From Aptenodytes patagonicus (lineage: Eukaryota > Chordata > Aves > Sphenisciformes > Spheniscidae), in assembly GCF_965638725.1 (NCBI RefSeq), contig NC_134955.1:8589316-8653315 (forward strand): a stretch of 64,000 nucleotides of DNA, given 5' to 3'. The translations under genes and the position numbers were made by a program. Of the stretch, positions 1-12,700 are shown one piece after another; the first letter of the stretch is position 1, and each line of letters opens with the position of its first letter. Under the pieces are notes generated by a model, which worked only from the letters and a program-made list of their open reading frames with translations, did no database searches and was not told the origin of the DNA.

Positions 1-3000
1 TATGCATATTAGCCAGTAAGTTCCACAAAAATATATAGAGGTACGAACCAACAACAGAAGGATATTTGTGATCTTGGTTAGAAGCAAAGCTACAGAATTC
101 AAGGCTCTGCAGAGGGCCTATGCTGGCTGCAGGCTGGGTGTCAAGTCTTGGGCCTCAAAGGCAAACGGGAGTAAAAGGGAATAGGAATATCCCATATTAC
201 AAGTCTAAGCTGATTTGAGTAAAGGCCCAAAGAAGGAAGTTTCTTAGGCCATTCACTACAGCACAAATCTCACTTCAGGCAACTTAAATCACACCTATTG
301 CAACTTGACTTTCCCATTGCTACTTGACTTTCTTTCAGTGAAAGCAATCAAATTTGTTTTAAATGTTGTTTTGACAATTTAGTTTCAAATTCATCACCAT
401 AATCCTAGTGATGGAGTTAGAATGAAAATGATGTTTTATCCAGTCTGTGTGCAGGAGAGAATGCAAAAAACAATACTCATGGTTGGAAAGGAGATGGAAC
501 AAGCCTTCTATGGGAAACAAAGACATGCCACTGTGTGTAGTAATTCCCAAGTCTTTTAAAGTTATGACAGAAGTTGACTGTGACTTGTTCATTCAAACTG
601 GCTAGTCCAATTAGCAGCTGTTTCCCCTTGCCCGCTTTGGTTTGGCCTACATAGATTTGATCTGATGGATGGGGGATAAATGGGGCTAACTAGCTCTTTT
701 GAAGATACGCTACAGGTCTGGTTTTGACATGGAGCCTATGTCCAGGGAATGCACAGGATATCCTACCTAGGATAGGATGAAGTGTGAGTTCTGTCAAGTG
801 GGACTCCCTAGGCTTTTACTGAATTTGCAGCTACTTTGATTTCAGTGGCGTTTTTATGGAATGAACTTGTCTCTCAGAGTGGCAGTTGATATGGCGGCAG
901 GGAGAAAAGGGGCAAATCCAGTATCATTATTTCTGTATGGATTAAAAACAGGTGCACCAACATTGACTGAGAATCTCGGGTCTAAACTTCACAGATGAGC
1001 TACAGAGAGATTAACATTTATGTTTTGCCAGGAATAGGTTGCCTAAACAAACCTGGTACAAGCTCTCTCTCTTCTGTTGAAATCCATTACTTCCAAATTA
1101 GATTTGTTTTTTTTGCATCCATTACTAAAAACGTAACTTAGCATTCAAAGGCACTGTTACATCTGCTTCTCCAAAACCCACTTTAAGATAAAGCCACATA
1201 AGCTTCCATTCTCAAGGCAGTAAAAGACTTTTCATGAAAGAGAAGCCAAACCTCTAGTAGACGACATTAAAAAGCATATATAGGTTTCTTGGCCAGTGGT
1301 CTACTAATTAGCTACCACCATGCGGACTAGCTGTATTCTGCTGCCTTTCACTGTAATGTTCAGTAGCAACGTACAATAGCAAGAGCACTGTGTTCTAATG
1401 TGAATTACCATACACAACCCAAACTATAAACACTCATTTGAAGAATCAATCTTTTTTGCTTTTGTTAGGCACCACATACTTAAATCTCATTAAAATGTTA
1501 ATAATCACTACCCTATATACACCGTCATAAAACAACTGCTATAAAATTTGATTAAATAATAATTTTTATTAAGTTTCAAGTGATTGCATACTATTTTTTT
1601 AAACAGACAATATTCTGGAGTCCTAAAGTACTTCAATATATAACATCTGTGTGTAAGTTCCATTCATTTAACAGAGTTTACTGCTTGCTAAATTTAGGGT
1701 TCAGTCCTGTCAGTCACTTCATTAAAGTCTCTCAAACATCTTCCTTGTTGGGGTACAAGCTGGAAACAAATTTATTGCTGTAGAGGGATACTGTGAATAA
1801 TTATGGATGTCCACATACACAGGTTCTTAATATAGACATGATTTGCTAACAGTCCCCTTAAAGTAGTAAACAGAAGTTTTTCTATACTAGTACATCAGTT
1901 GGAGAATTTTTTTTTTTTCAGTTGGATTATTAATACCACATTCTTATTAAGAGGGCTGTCAGCACATCAGCATCATTTGTGTTTTAGCAGTTAATAATCC
2001 AAGCTAAAACTTGGGTCATAAAAATAGCCCATTTAGAATCAGCATTTTTTCCTCTGGTGTACACGGTAAGGCAAACAATACCGAGAAGGAACAGAGAGCA
2101 CTCAGTAAACACTAGGGAAGAACTCAAAGCAAATGCTATCCAGAAAGAACAGAGGTCAGACAAAACTCGGTGGTGGGGCTGAGGGGGACACGTTATTTGA
2201 GGTTTAGTGAGCAGTTATGATGATGGTCAATAGCTGCAAGGTTTTTTGAAAAGTCCTAAGTTGGGTTCATAAAAACTGTAAGAATATAAAACTTTGTTAG
2301 ACTGGAAAGATCTAATTTTCCCTGTGCATGTAATACAGCTGTGCTAAATTATGTTTTTGTGGATGTGTTGCAATATATCGAGAACAGTTTTCAAAACCTT
2401 TTTTTATTGTTCTGAATGGCACCATTTTAAATCTAGCTTTCTAAAAGCTGGTGCATAAGTCTGTAATACATACTCCCTTGTTTCTTGGATTAAACTTTTT
2501 ATGGAGAGAAAATTGCCTTAGTTTCTTCTTCTTGGTGAGTAAATTAATAATGCAGATAATACGAAAAAGTAGTTCAGTGTGAAGTAAAGCTGTAGAATTT
2601 TTGAAACAGGAGGAACAACCATGGAGATTTATACAATACAATATGAATTCAAAGCATTTTTAAATAAAAATGTGGTGGACAATTACGGTGGCACAGATTT
2701 GACTTTACTGTTAAGGCTTTTTCACAGACTTAGTTTAAAAAGCAGCAAGGCCAGTCTACATGTCTAAAGTATGTATGCAAGTCCTAGAAAGATAACCTTT
2801 TCTTCCATCTTTGTTTTTTGAACTATAAAACTACACTGCTCAAATTACAACAACAGTGAAATATGGAGCTGCCCTTTTCTACCATGTTGCAGAGGCAAGA
2901 ATCAAATTAAGGACGGAATGTATATCCATGCAGTAGGGTGTGTATGCGTGTGTGTGTATGTTTGTGTTTTTATCAGGTTTGGATTTGCTTGCAAAATAAT

Positions 3001-3231
3001 TCATTCAGTTTTCAGAGGCAGCGCAGGCTCAGAGAGTGCTGCTCAAAAAATGAGTCTTCCCTCAAAAAAAAACCCCACCATTGCTGAATTATCCTTTTAC
3101 AGCAGGTGTTCAAGCTTTCCTTTACATTTGCTTTGGCCAGAGAGTTAAGGAGGCAAGTTTTAATACCTAACACCCAGGCATTAGAAGTGCGTTAATGCAA
3201 CTATTTTTAGATACTATAAATATATATATAC
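1..3231 (-). other. IMMP1L: IMMP1L intron 5 (partial)
   Basis: AT-rich sequence downstream of IMMP1L exon 5 on the minus strand. The terminal coding exon should encode about 22 residues, by comparison with the usual ~166-aa protein. I looked for its Trp-Pro and Asp-Phe-Gly-Phe signature on the minus strand and did not find it, so it probably lies beyond base 1. The stretch contains an imperfect TG repeat near 2938-2968 and nothing else I recognise. Short open frames here have no family resemblance and are treated as chance. Confidence 0.6.
2938..2968. repeat. imperfect (TG)n microsatellite
   Basis: Short run of GTGTGT units interrupted by TATGCG and TATGTT. It accounts for the Cys-Val alternation of a small open frame here, which is therefore not a gene. 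Confidence 0.85.
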
Positions 3232-3342
3232 CTTAAAACAAATGCGTCCTCTTATCAGTCCGTAAGGAACAGGTCCATAGCACCTGGAATCTGTAGAATT
3301 CCTGAGATTATCACCTTCTAACCAAACATGTCCTTTAGGCAC
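3232..3342 (-). CDS. IMMP1L: IMMP1L coding exon 5, mitochondrial inner membrane peptidase subunit 1
   Basis: This 111-bp exon encodes 37 complete codons (protein residues about 108-144), starting [12 protein letters not shown] and ending [10 protein letters not shown]. It is bounded by an AG acceptor (ATCATAG) and a GT donor (AAG|GTATAT), both read on the minus strand, and is phase 0 at both ends. The motifs [17 protein letters not shown] and GLIRGR are the C-terminal signature of the S26 signal-peptidase fold in Imp1-type proteases, where GDN and SRxYGP correspond to conserved boxes D and E. The protein is a membrane-bound serine protease that, with subunit 2, trims intermembrane-space sorting signals. 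Cys replaces the usual Phe near the exon end (ICFK). The final exon is missing from the window. Identification is from protein similarity that I recognise; the splice junctions are seen directly. Confidence 0.95.
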
Positions 3343-3778
3343 CTATGATTAAGCAATATTGAAATGTAAAAAGAAAACAGAATAGAATGGTATTAAGCAT
3401 AGTTTGCCTTACAATATGTTTTCTGATTTCTGTGTTCTGTATTTCATGACTGTATAATGAACTAATTTTTTATTGAATCTAGTAAGACACAGTGCCAGAT
3501 TTGGAGGGATGAGAGGGAGTGCTCCAAAGTATCTGTTCTATCATGTGCTCAAAAAACAATGGTTTGCAACAAAAAATCCAAAATGAAGATGTAAGAGGTT
3601 AGACCAATGTGACAGGGTCATTAATTTAATAGACTTCAAAAGAGGTCATTAGGATGTTGACTGAAAATCTGCCCTCCTGTCGCAGTAACAGCATGAACAG
3701 GGCAGCCACACACTCATCAACATCCTGGGGCCAGCACCAAGGCTAGACCTGTTAGTAGATTCATGATGAACTAACTGG

Positions 3779-3800
3779 TAATTGATTGTGACATCAATTA
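3779..3800. promoter_or_regulatory. candidate paired homeodomain-type inverted repeat
   Basis: TAATTGAT at 3779-3786 is repeated as its exact reverse complement ATCAATTA at 3793-3800, separated by TGTGAC. TAATT-type cores are homeodomain half-sites, and a further TCTAATTAAG lies about 50 bp to the right. The sequence symmetry is seen directly; regulatory function is inference. In AT-rich introns such motifs also arise by chance. Confidence 0.3.
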
Positions 3801-4435
3801 CGAATAATCTCATCATTTTATCGGAGTAGGCTTGTCAAAGTTCTAATTAAGATCACAGTTCATTCTATGTGCAGGCAGAATCCACAACACATTATATTGC
3901 AATAATGACGATCACAAAACAGCAAATCCCTTTTTATAATTTGAAAATTAATGATGGTGACCTTATACTATATGACAAAGACCTTTCATTGCCTATATAT
4001 ATTATGCATTGACTATATTACATACCATAGATTCACGGCATTCACTGACTGACTCAATACAAAATGAGAAATAGCAACATAGCTGTATTAGTTACCTAAA
4101 CAAGAGTATGAAGCTTTCATATATGAAAAAGTCGCTGCTGTAAGTCTTAAACTAAGATTTCCGCTTGGAATATACAACACTATTTTGATACAGTTTTTTA
4201 AAAACATTTCAGATATAGATAACCTCTTTCAAGTTACCAAATAAAATACTTAATTATTTTTCTAATCTGTTTTTGTTTCTAAAATTCTAAACCAGCCTGA
4301 AAATTTAAAAGTAGCAACATATTCTCAATCTAGATAATATTAACATGGACTTTAAGTTAACATACGTTTTTCCAAAACCAAATATGTACTTGAAACATTA
4401 CTATGCCCACAATTCAGAGAAAAAAAAACAAACAA

Positions 4436-4445
4436 CCCCCCCCCC
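4436..4445. repeat. C10 homopolymer
   Basis: Run of ten C residues following an A-rich stretch inside IMMP1L intron 4. Confidence 0.9.
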
Positions 4446-4739
4446 AATTTCAAATGAAACTCAGAGTTTGAGCAGTATAAACATTAATGTTTTAGAAATA
4501 AGCCACATGGACTCGTAAATACGATAGTCTACATATACAGAATTCAAGGATAACAGACTAAACAAAACAAAATACCACTCTAGTAGTAAAGTCTGGATGT
4601 AAACCATTAAGAATAAAACCAGGTCCCCCAGATAAACATTTGAGGAAAATGCAGGTGACGTGTAATTTTTGGTACTTCTGGGTATCTGGCCACTTAACAC
4701 TTATTGGGAACCTTGTCTTTAAATAAGGCTGTTCAGCTC

Positions 4740-5110
4740 TCGCTTAGTCATGCTCCCCTCTGCCTGTTTCCCGAGTAGGATCTGAGGATAGCACGCTACC
4801 CGAGAGTCCCTTTGTTGAGCAGTGGCAAATGTATAAGCTACGGATTAAGAACCAACAGTTCATCTCTGTCAGCGGCAAAGAGATACTCGTCATGGAAAGC
4901 ATACGTGAGCCTGTCCATCTTCTCCCAGCCGCCCCCCCGTATTTCTCTGGTATCCGGGACAGGTGCTTTGGGCATGTCAGAGGGCACACATACCTGCCTC
5001 AACGTTTTAGAATCTGTATGTGGAGCTGTAGACCAGCAATATGTCTAAACCCTTTTGAAACCTACCGAGACTGTCTCCTTCCACAGTCTCCTTTATACAG
5101 GAGTGCCACC
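4740..5110. other. GC-richer island of unknown origin in IMMP1L intron 4
   Basis: About 370 bp that are clearly richer in G+C than the surrounding intron, with a few CpGs. Open frames occur on both strands: a 45-codon minus frame from an ATG at 4975 to a stop at 4838, a longer minus frame at 4744-4989, and a plus frame at 4829-5128. I do not recognise any of these peptides. Openness in several frames argues for a composition effect or a decayed insert rather than a gene. It could be a processed pseudogene fragment or a conserved non-coding element. Confidence 0.3.
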
Positions 5111-6464
5111 TTGTTTGTTTTAAACTGATGATCTAGTTCTATCAAGGTCCTTTACTTCTTGTTCTCCCAGTCCTTCAATACAGGATTTCCATATCCAGCC
5201 TGTCTGCCACCTTTGTTATTTTGTAGGCTTATCAGATTCCTGGCATGTGCACGGAAGAGCTTTCTCTGGGAAGGCCAGTTGGTTTCAGCTAGATGACTTT
5301 GGCCCTCCTCCTACCCAAGCAGCTTTGCAAACAAAACAACCAAACAGAAGTCAATTTAAAATAAATAAATTGAAAAAAAAAAATCTATCCAGAGTCAAAT
5401 GACCTGTGTAGAATATACATCTCATCACATGCGGACATATGTTTTTGATAGGTCTCCATTTGAGAATGTACTGACATTCCTCTTTTCCTCAAAGATTCTG
5501 TGGTATACAGCCTATTTAGCATATGCAGCAGCAATTGTTACGTTAGTTGGATATTCATCTTCACTTATTTGCAGCGTACCCACCTAAAGCATTCACTGTG
5601 TCCACATCTTACATGAGTTTGTTTTTCAGGTGCGTATTACAATGCAAAGCAGCGTTCTGACCTTTCTGGTGCAAACTCTCCTGTCCAGCATCTACCAGAA
5701 TTACAAACCATACATCAAACTACTGCAATTTTGAAAGACTATCTCAGCAAATATACAAAAAGGAGAAGCATGAATTGCTATGAAAGGAAGATTTTTTTTT
5801 TTTAATTAAGTAAAAAAGCAAACTCGCATTAACATTTCACATTTCTGAAAAAGCGTCACTTCTTGCAACGTGCTGCTGTTTCACACAGAGGACACCACCA
5901 GCTCCCCTTCTACTTTACTGGTTCCCATGCTTTCCCACTTGCCCCGATTCACAGGCAGAACATGAAGCTCATCTGTTACTACGTGAAATAAGGACCCACT
6001 CATAACACAAGTATATCCAAACACTTCTAGGCCTTCCCGTCTTTCTTCCATGCTCCAAAAGTATAAAAAATAAAATCAAGGGTTTTTGCCACCTGTGGCA
6101 CATCACTTACTACTTCTAATGCTACTAATAATTACTTGTTTAGACAAGATGTTCATAGTTTGCACTCCAGATAGAACATTTGCAATAAAGTATATTCCTG
6201 TATCCTGAAATTCACCGCTTATGGTAACTTTTGTAGCTCTCCATGGAAGGTATGACAGGACCCTATACCTCTAAATTTGTTGTTCAGAGTACTGTCACAA
6301 TGTATGATTCATCTAGAGATAATACAGTGTAATACCTTTGTATGGTGCCTGTCCATCATCTAGGCACTTCACTACAACCTAGAATTAAGACAAGCAATAA
6401 AAATCACATAAATGACATGAAAATGTAAAACCAAATACCAGTGACAGGCCATAATCATTAATTT

Positions 6465-6480
6465 AAAAAAAAAAAAAAAA
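6465..6480. repeat. A16 homopolymer
   Basis: Uninterrupted run of sixteen A residues, not obviously attached to a recognisable retroelement. Confidence 0.9.
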
Positions 6481-7799
6481 GAGTTGTTTACACTCCATTG
6501 AAATAAAGGCTAAAGCCAGAATCCTTCAACGGTTTGTGCACCAAGCTATTTCTAGACCAGATCACCGATTTCAGTGGGATTACTCACATTGATTAAAGTT
6601 AACTTTGAGTATCAACCTTTGCAGAGTCAGGACCCAATCTGAAACAGCTCAAAGCTATGCAAGCACAGTAGCTGGGAATAAGATAAATTTTTAACCAAAG
6701 AAAAAAAAATAACTATGTAAAACTTGTATTTGTAGTAAGAATATATTAATTACACACCAATAGGCTGCTACTGCCAAAATCCCCAAGGCAATGGGAAAGC
6801 CACTTAAACTTGACAATTCACAACGTTGCATTTTGCTATGTCCAGGCCTCTGGACATATGGACCTCTTAGACAAAATTAATTGTATCTAAGAAATACAAC
6901 TGAAATCACAGTTACCATTACTACACACAGAAAGATTGCGAGTACAAAAAATACTGAGAAGAGTGCCAAAAGCATTTAACTTAGGCTGGGCAGCATTTCA
7001 GTTCTCCCTTACACATAGGCCAGAACTAAGATGTGAAAGTCTCACAAGCCCAACAACTGAATTTTCAAATAACTAACCAGCGGGTCACATGCAAAACCAG
7101 CGATTCCACAGCAGCGCAGGTTCATGCGAAAACAGGCTGCCTCTGATCGTCTGCAGACTACTCTTTGCCTCAGCAACCCTTATGCCTCTGGTTTTGTGCA
7201 GATTATCTGAGGATTTATTTCCAAGGAACAGCAGTTCTCAGGCAGAACCGGTTATCTGAGGTGCAGCTTATATGCATGAGAATACAGCACACTGAGCAGA
7301 CACATGACTCTTCCCCCTTCTCCCCTCCAAGGCTCCGAGGGCTCTAGTACAGGAGCAGATAGACCAGAAGAGCAAGATTATCATTTAGAACAACTGAGCT
7401 TGTAGCAGTAGCTTATTCTGTTTCAGATCAGATAAATAAGCATCTTCCACTGCCACAAACCGGCTGAATTTGCAGGGCTGTTGTCATTTACTTAGTGGTA
7501 TAGTTAAAGTGGCAAAACTGAAGTACAGGTCAGGTATTTGATGCATACTTATTAGCATAAAACATTAATTTACATAAATGGACAGGGGGAATCAACAAAG
7601 AATTATATTCTTGTGGTCTTTTCTACATGACGCCAAATTTTGTTCAAGTAATCTCACTAACTTCAAAACCAAGAGATGAGATGCCTGCGCTGCATTAACT
7701 GGCATACTAGAAAACTAATATACTGCAAATAAGATTAACGGATTAAATTATCTGCCTCAAAAATACGCCCAAACCCAACTAAATGAAAATAGGCTTTTG

Positions 7800-7873
7800 T
7801 GGTCTGGGTTGGTTTTTTTGTTTTGGTGGGGGTTTTTTTGGTTTGTGATTTTGGGGGACTTTGGGGGGAGGTA
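7800..7873. repeat. G/T-rich low-complexity block
   Basis: Alternating T runs and G runs, with G5 near 7827, G5 near 7853 and G6 near 7863, on the plus strand. Three of the G runs are five or more bases long. Low-complexity DNA that explains the Lys/Thr/Pro-rich minus open frame here. Confidence 0.8.
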
Positions 7874-9679
7874 CTAAAGATGGAGAAATAGGGATTTTTA
7901 ATAAATAAGTGGAGAATTATAAACATGAATCTCTCGCAATCTCTCCTTTTGGAATTCCAAGCAGTCTGTGTTTGTCAGAGAACATCAGCATGTACAATCA
8001 GCTGGGAGTAGATGAAGTTTGAACTTTCGTAAGGTCACAGGTATTCACATCACCTCCAGCAATATCAAAGTTTCAAACTTAAGAACAACTTTAAATCATT
8101 CCCATCTTTTCTTTTCAGTTGAGAGGCTTCCTTCTTGAGCTATGATAAGAACTAATCTCAGCGCTGGACAAAAGAATAAAGTCTGCAAATTCTCATCTAT
8201 CCCTACTAAGATCTATTTAAGTGCCTCCTACTTTGGTACAAGCAACAAATGTAATTGCTTCATGGCCTGCGGGTGTTCATTGAACAAAAGAAGCTTTTGT
8301 GAATAAACCACAGGTGTTACCTTTCTTGATTAAAGTGAAATATGATGAAAGAATCTACAATATCAAATGACAAATTTACTAAATACTGATTAAATTGCCT
8401 TATTTAAGTAAATTGCATCTAGTTAGGATAAAATATACACCACAGAAATGCGGGAGTTTGTTTTATCACTCTATACTTAAAGTCTCACATAACTATTCCT
8501 TAATCCTTTATTTATTAATTCAGAACCAAGAGTGAATAATGCTTAACAGATACTCTTCTTTAATGATCCAGTTGCCCTAGGCACCATTTCTGCAGGCTTA
8601 TCGTAAATGTTGTTCATATTAAGGTTGCCATCTATATAAAACCCAACAACATTAATTAGCTCAATGTTTTCAAAGTCAGCATAAGCATTTACGTTTCCTT
8701 TCTTGTGCTGGAAAAAGCTATGAAATGGTAGCAACCACACTGGAACTTTAACAGTATAGCAGATCTTAAATCAGCATCTTCTAAGTATCACTAAAAGGCT
8801 GACTGACCTGGAATTTCATACTTCTTAAAAGAATATAACAGAATGAATTTACCTTAAATTCATAGGTACTTCCGAACAGTTTAGCATTTTCCTTTTATTT
8901 ATTGAACGGTTTAAGCTGCTTATGAATAAGACATAATGTACTTGGCCCAGTTTGTTTAAATACACATATTAAAAAGAATACACTGTGACCTTGGTCCAGA
9001 TTATTATGAGAAAAGATGACAATGAAACACTAACAGGTTTTTATACAGAAATTAAATTCACTGTGATGAAATATTTATATTATGAATTCATTCTCTAATA
9101 TTAAGTCACTGGTTGTTTTAATAGAAAATTTATAAAAAGGTAAGATATGAAGACTCGTCTAGCTTTACGTTTTGAAATTAATTATTAACTAATATTAAAA
9201 TCACATAACCTTCAATAGTAGCAATGTTAACTCATACTACAAGGAAACTAAAGTATATTAACTTAGATTTGAATTTGTTAGACATTTTTCTCTATCGTGC
9301 AAGCATACCAGTTGAGCGTTGTTCTTTAATAAAAATTTGGGGAAGCTGTTACAGTAATCTGTCAAAGCATTCATTGGTTATTTGAATGTTTGGTTTTTAA
9401 CCATTGTTGCTCCTTCTAAACCTTGTGTAACGCACAAATAGCTGCTGCTGTTCCTGAGCTTGCTTACTTGGAGCTTAAAAGGTTTGATCACTGCACTCAC
9501 TGCTTTATGGGAAAGGTCACAGAATTTTCACATCAGAAATATCTATGCCAGTCAAATGACGAAAATATATGCTTTCTCTCAGTATCACTTTTTGGCTGTT
9601 GCAAAAGTTTTCAACTGTGTTAAATAATAATTCAAACACTTGCACGCGTAGTTTACTTCTACAAATATTCTCATTTAAT

Positions 9680-9720
9680 ATTCAGATCTAGAGCATATTG
9701 TTAAATATGCTGATCTGAAT
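9680..9720. repeat. 17-bp-stem inverted repeat
   Basis: ATTCAGATC (9680-9688) pairs exactly with GATCTGAAT (9712-9720). AGCATATT (9692-9699) pairs exactly with AATATGCT (9704-9711). A 3-nt bulge (TAG) and a 4-nt loop (GTTA) complete a 41-nt hairpin. It lies in IMMP1L intron 4. The stem is shorter than a typical miRNA precursor. Confidence 0.85.
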
Positions 9721-12700
9721 CAGCCTGAAAAGCTATATATCCAATTTTTAAAATCTCTAGCTGCAACCCTAAATTTAAATTATTAGCCATCATTCCTTTT
9801 CTAAAAGTATTATCAGTTAAAATTAAAACCAACTTAAAATTAATAGAATTAATAAAAACTGAGCAAATATTACTGTCGTGAAGAATAATGCGCAGATTTT
9901 GCACACGCTTTTTACAACATCCCTCTTTGCATTAAAACAGTGGTTCTCTTTTGAAAACAAAATCACTTTGCTTTAAATAGTGAAAAATTATCGAAGTTTT
10001 TTAATCCACTACAGTTTTGAAATTTTCATATTTTATAGATGTTGATAGACCAAAACGTTCAAAAACAGATCTCCTAGCTACATTTAGGAACTCCTGAAAA
10101 AAAAATGCAGAATATTTCTGTGATTCATCAGTCCAGACTATTATTAGCTTTCTTGATTTATAGAAGATCAATATTTTGGAAGAAAATACTGATTACAAAT
10201 CCAGCAAAGATTACTTAGCAGTTTGCATAGACTTCTCTCACAGCAATCATTAAGAAGGATTTGATTGTTTTCTTCTCTGGAAACAGATGATGTAACAGGG
10301 TCACCCTAAAGTATAGGTTCGAGAACAAAAAACCTCCGTGTTCAAACCCCAGCTGGAACTTGCTGGTTAAAACACAAAACCCATCACCATCACTGGGATG
10401 CCCTGGACAAAGGCATACCTGTACAGAGTGATCTAGCTAATAAGCCTGGTAGCAACAATGACCGATAAATACTCTGAGCAGGGTTAAGGAATCTTAAAAG
10501 TATCATCTGCCAGTGCCATCAGGAGCGACCTGAATCTCTGCTAATCAATCTAAGGCCTCAGCTCTGCATGATCTCATCATTTAAGACAGTCGAAAGGCCT
10601 TAGCTAGTACGTATAGAGGAGGAAAAAAAAATGAGAGAGGTCCTTCATTCAGATGTGAAGCTGATATAGGCAGAGTAAAACTTGTGCTCAAAATCTTCAG
10701 GGAGTCCTTGAGTAGTTGGTTTCATCATCCTGAGCAGCTTCCTAGAAGTTATTACTGAACTTGGAGCAGAGGAATAAGAATCATAAAATCTTGAAGGTTC
10801 AAACTGATCTGACCAGTACAGCCAAGACTCTATTCCACACAGGAAAAGCAGCTAGTGCTATAAATTCAGAAATGACTGATCTTGAAAGAACCTTCTCTGA
10901 AATCAACAAGGAGATTTCTTTATGGTTTTCCTTCAGGAATGAATTGGCTGAACAGAAGAACCAGGGCAATGTGTCAGAGCCTGGGCAGTGCTCTCCCCCA
11001 CCCCAGTATAGCTGGCCTGCACTCAAGACCAGCTGATGCAGCGCAGCTGTCTTGTCTCGGTTCAGACTGTGGGGAAGAAAGAGCTGTTTGAGAGAGAGAT
11101 GCAAGACCTCAGTGGGGAGCTCATTCAGGAGCTGCGTTTAAGCTCAGCCTCTCGCTGCTGTCCCATGCCTGAGCTATGGTGCAGGCATGCCCACGTCTGG
11201 CCACCCACCTCCCTGACCCCACAGACATGAGGATAAGCTATGGCGAACGGTACCAGTGCTGTTGTGTCAAGTCATGCCACTCGTATGGTTGTGAAATATC
11301 AAAAACAAAACTGCAAAGGTAAAAAGACCAATCCACTTGAGCAAAGGAAACCCTGGAAATACTGGAAAGTAGATTGATAAAATTCTTTGTGTTTCTTTTC
11401 CCTTGAATAATTTAGTTTTGATAAATCAGAATTTTGATTTAAAATTACTTCTCAGAAAATTCAAGATTAGTTCTAGTCAAGAACTCTCTGCACTGGGATA
11501 TAGAGGGATCTGCAAACCAAACAAATCTGCAAACTAATCAAGTAGTCCAAATCAGTTCTCCCTTCCTACCAGACATTTAGAGTAACTTTCAAGCCTCTAG
11601 AACACTAGAACTAAGGAGAAGAAGAAAGAGTAAGAAAGATATTTTCCTTCCTCCTGACCGGCAACTATTAAAACTTAGATTAATGAAATAATAAACCATG
11701 AGTGTAAACTAGCTATTAAGATACTAAGGACAAAGGAAAGAGAACCAGTGTTTTGAGAATTTTATTTTTAAGTGCTATTGAGGATATTTTAAAGAGACCA
11801 TCCAATGGTATTGAGCGCTCTGAAATATCAAACCACTTTTCAGTGTCTTCTGTTGAGCATCCAAAATCTGTAGTACTGTCTAGTGATTAAGATACTGTGT
11901 TGTTTAACATTACATTATTCTTAGTACCCACGTAATATTCTTACTGCGTTTGACAAGGACTGTTTAAGAGTTAATAGTGCTGCATAAGACCACTTCTCTG
12001 ATCTGCAAACACAGTAAGATGCATTATCTTCAGAATTATGTTAGCTCTAGAGTTAACCACAGGATGAAGAGATGCCATCTCCGCAATGAGCCTCATTTTA
12101 GCACAAGGTAAACATACTTCCTCCACATCAGCTAGTCTCAGAGCATTAGTGGTGCGTTGTGATTGATTACCAGCAGAGTGTTGCTGAGATATGGATTTAT
12201 ATCTCAGCTTTTTATCACTATGACTTGCAAAAGGCAGTTCCTTATTTACAGACTCTAGCTGTATTAAGTGACATTATTAGGTACTACTTTTGTTTAAGCA
12301 ACACAAAGGCTTACCATATTGGTGGTTTATGACATACAAGCTGTTTTAATCTGATGACTTACCCCTCACTTTTTCAATTTGTAAATAAGAGCTGCAGCAC
12401 AAGAACATATGGTACTAAAGAAATTAAAGCTAAAGTAAATGGCATTAAAACAAATTCAAATATAACAATAGGATACTCAATCTGAATTATAAACCTGGAT
12501 CTGTATTAAGACTTTTAAAAACAGGAAATAAAAACCTAAATATGAAAATTAACCTTTCAGGTGTTTTTTTTAAAGACCACTTCAGGGGTTTACTGTCATT
12601 GAGTAATTTCCTTATTAACCCTCATTACTTAGATCTTATAGTTAAATGAGTAAATAATAAAGAAATTTTTTAATAATTGAAACTAGGTCTGAATACCACA

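Noticed and set aside
10317..10330. GGTTCGAGAAC resembling a tRNA B box
   Set aside because: No A box, acceptor stem or anticodon arm could be built around it.
10761..11230. Overlapping 60-100 codon open frames on both strands
   Set aside because: No motif, no splice context and no similarity that I recognise. Openness on both strands points to composition.
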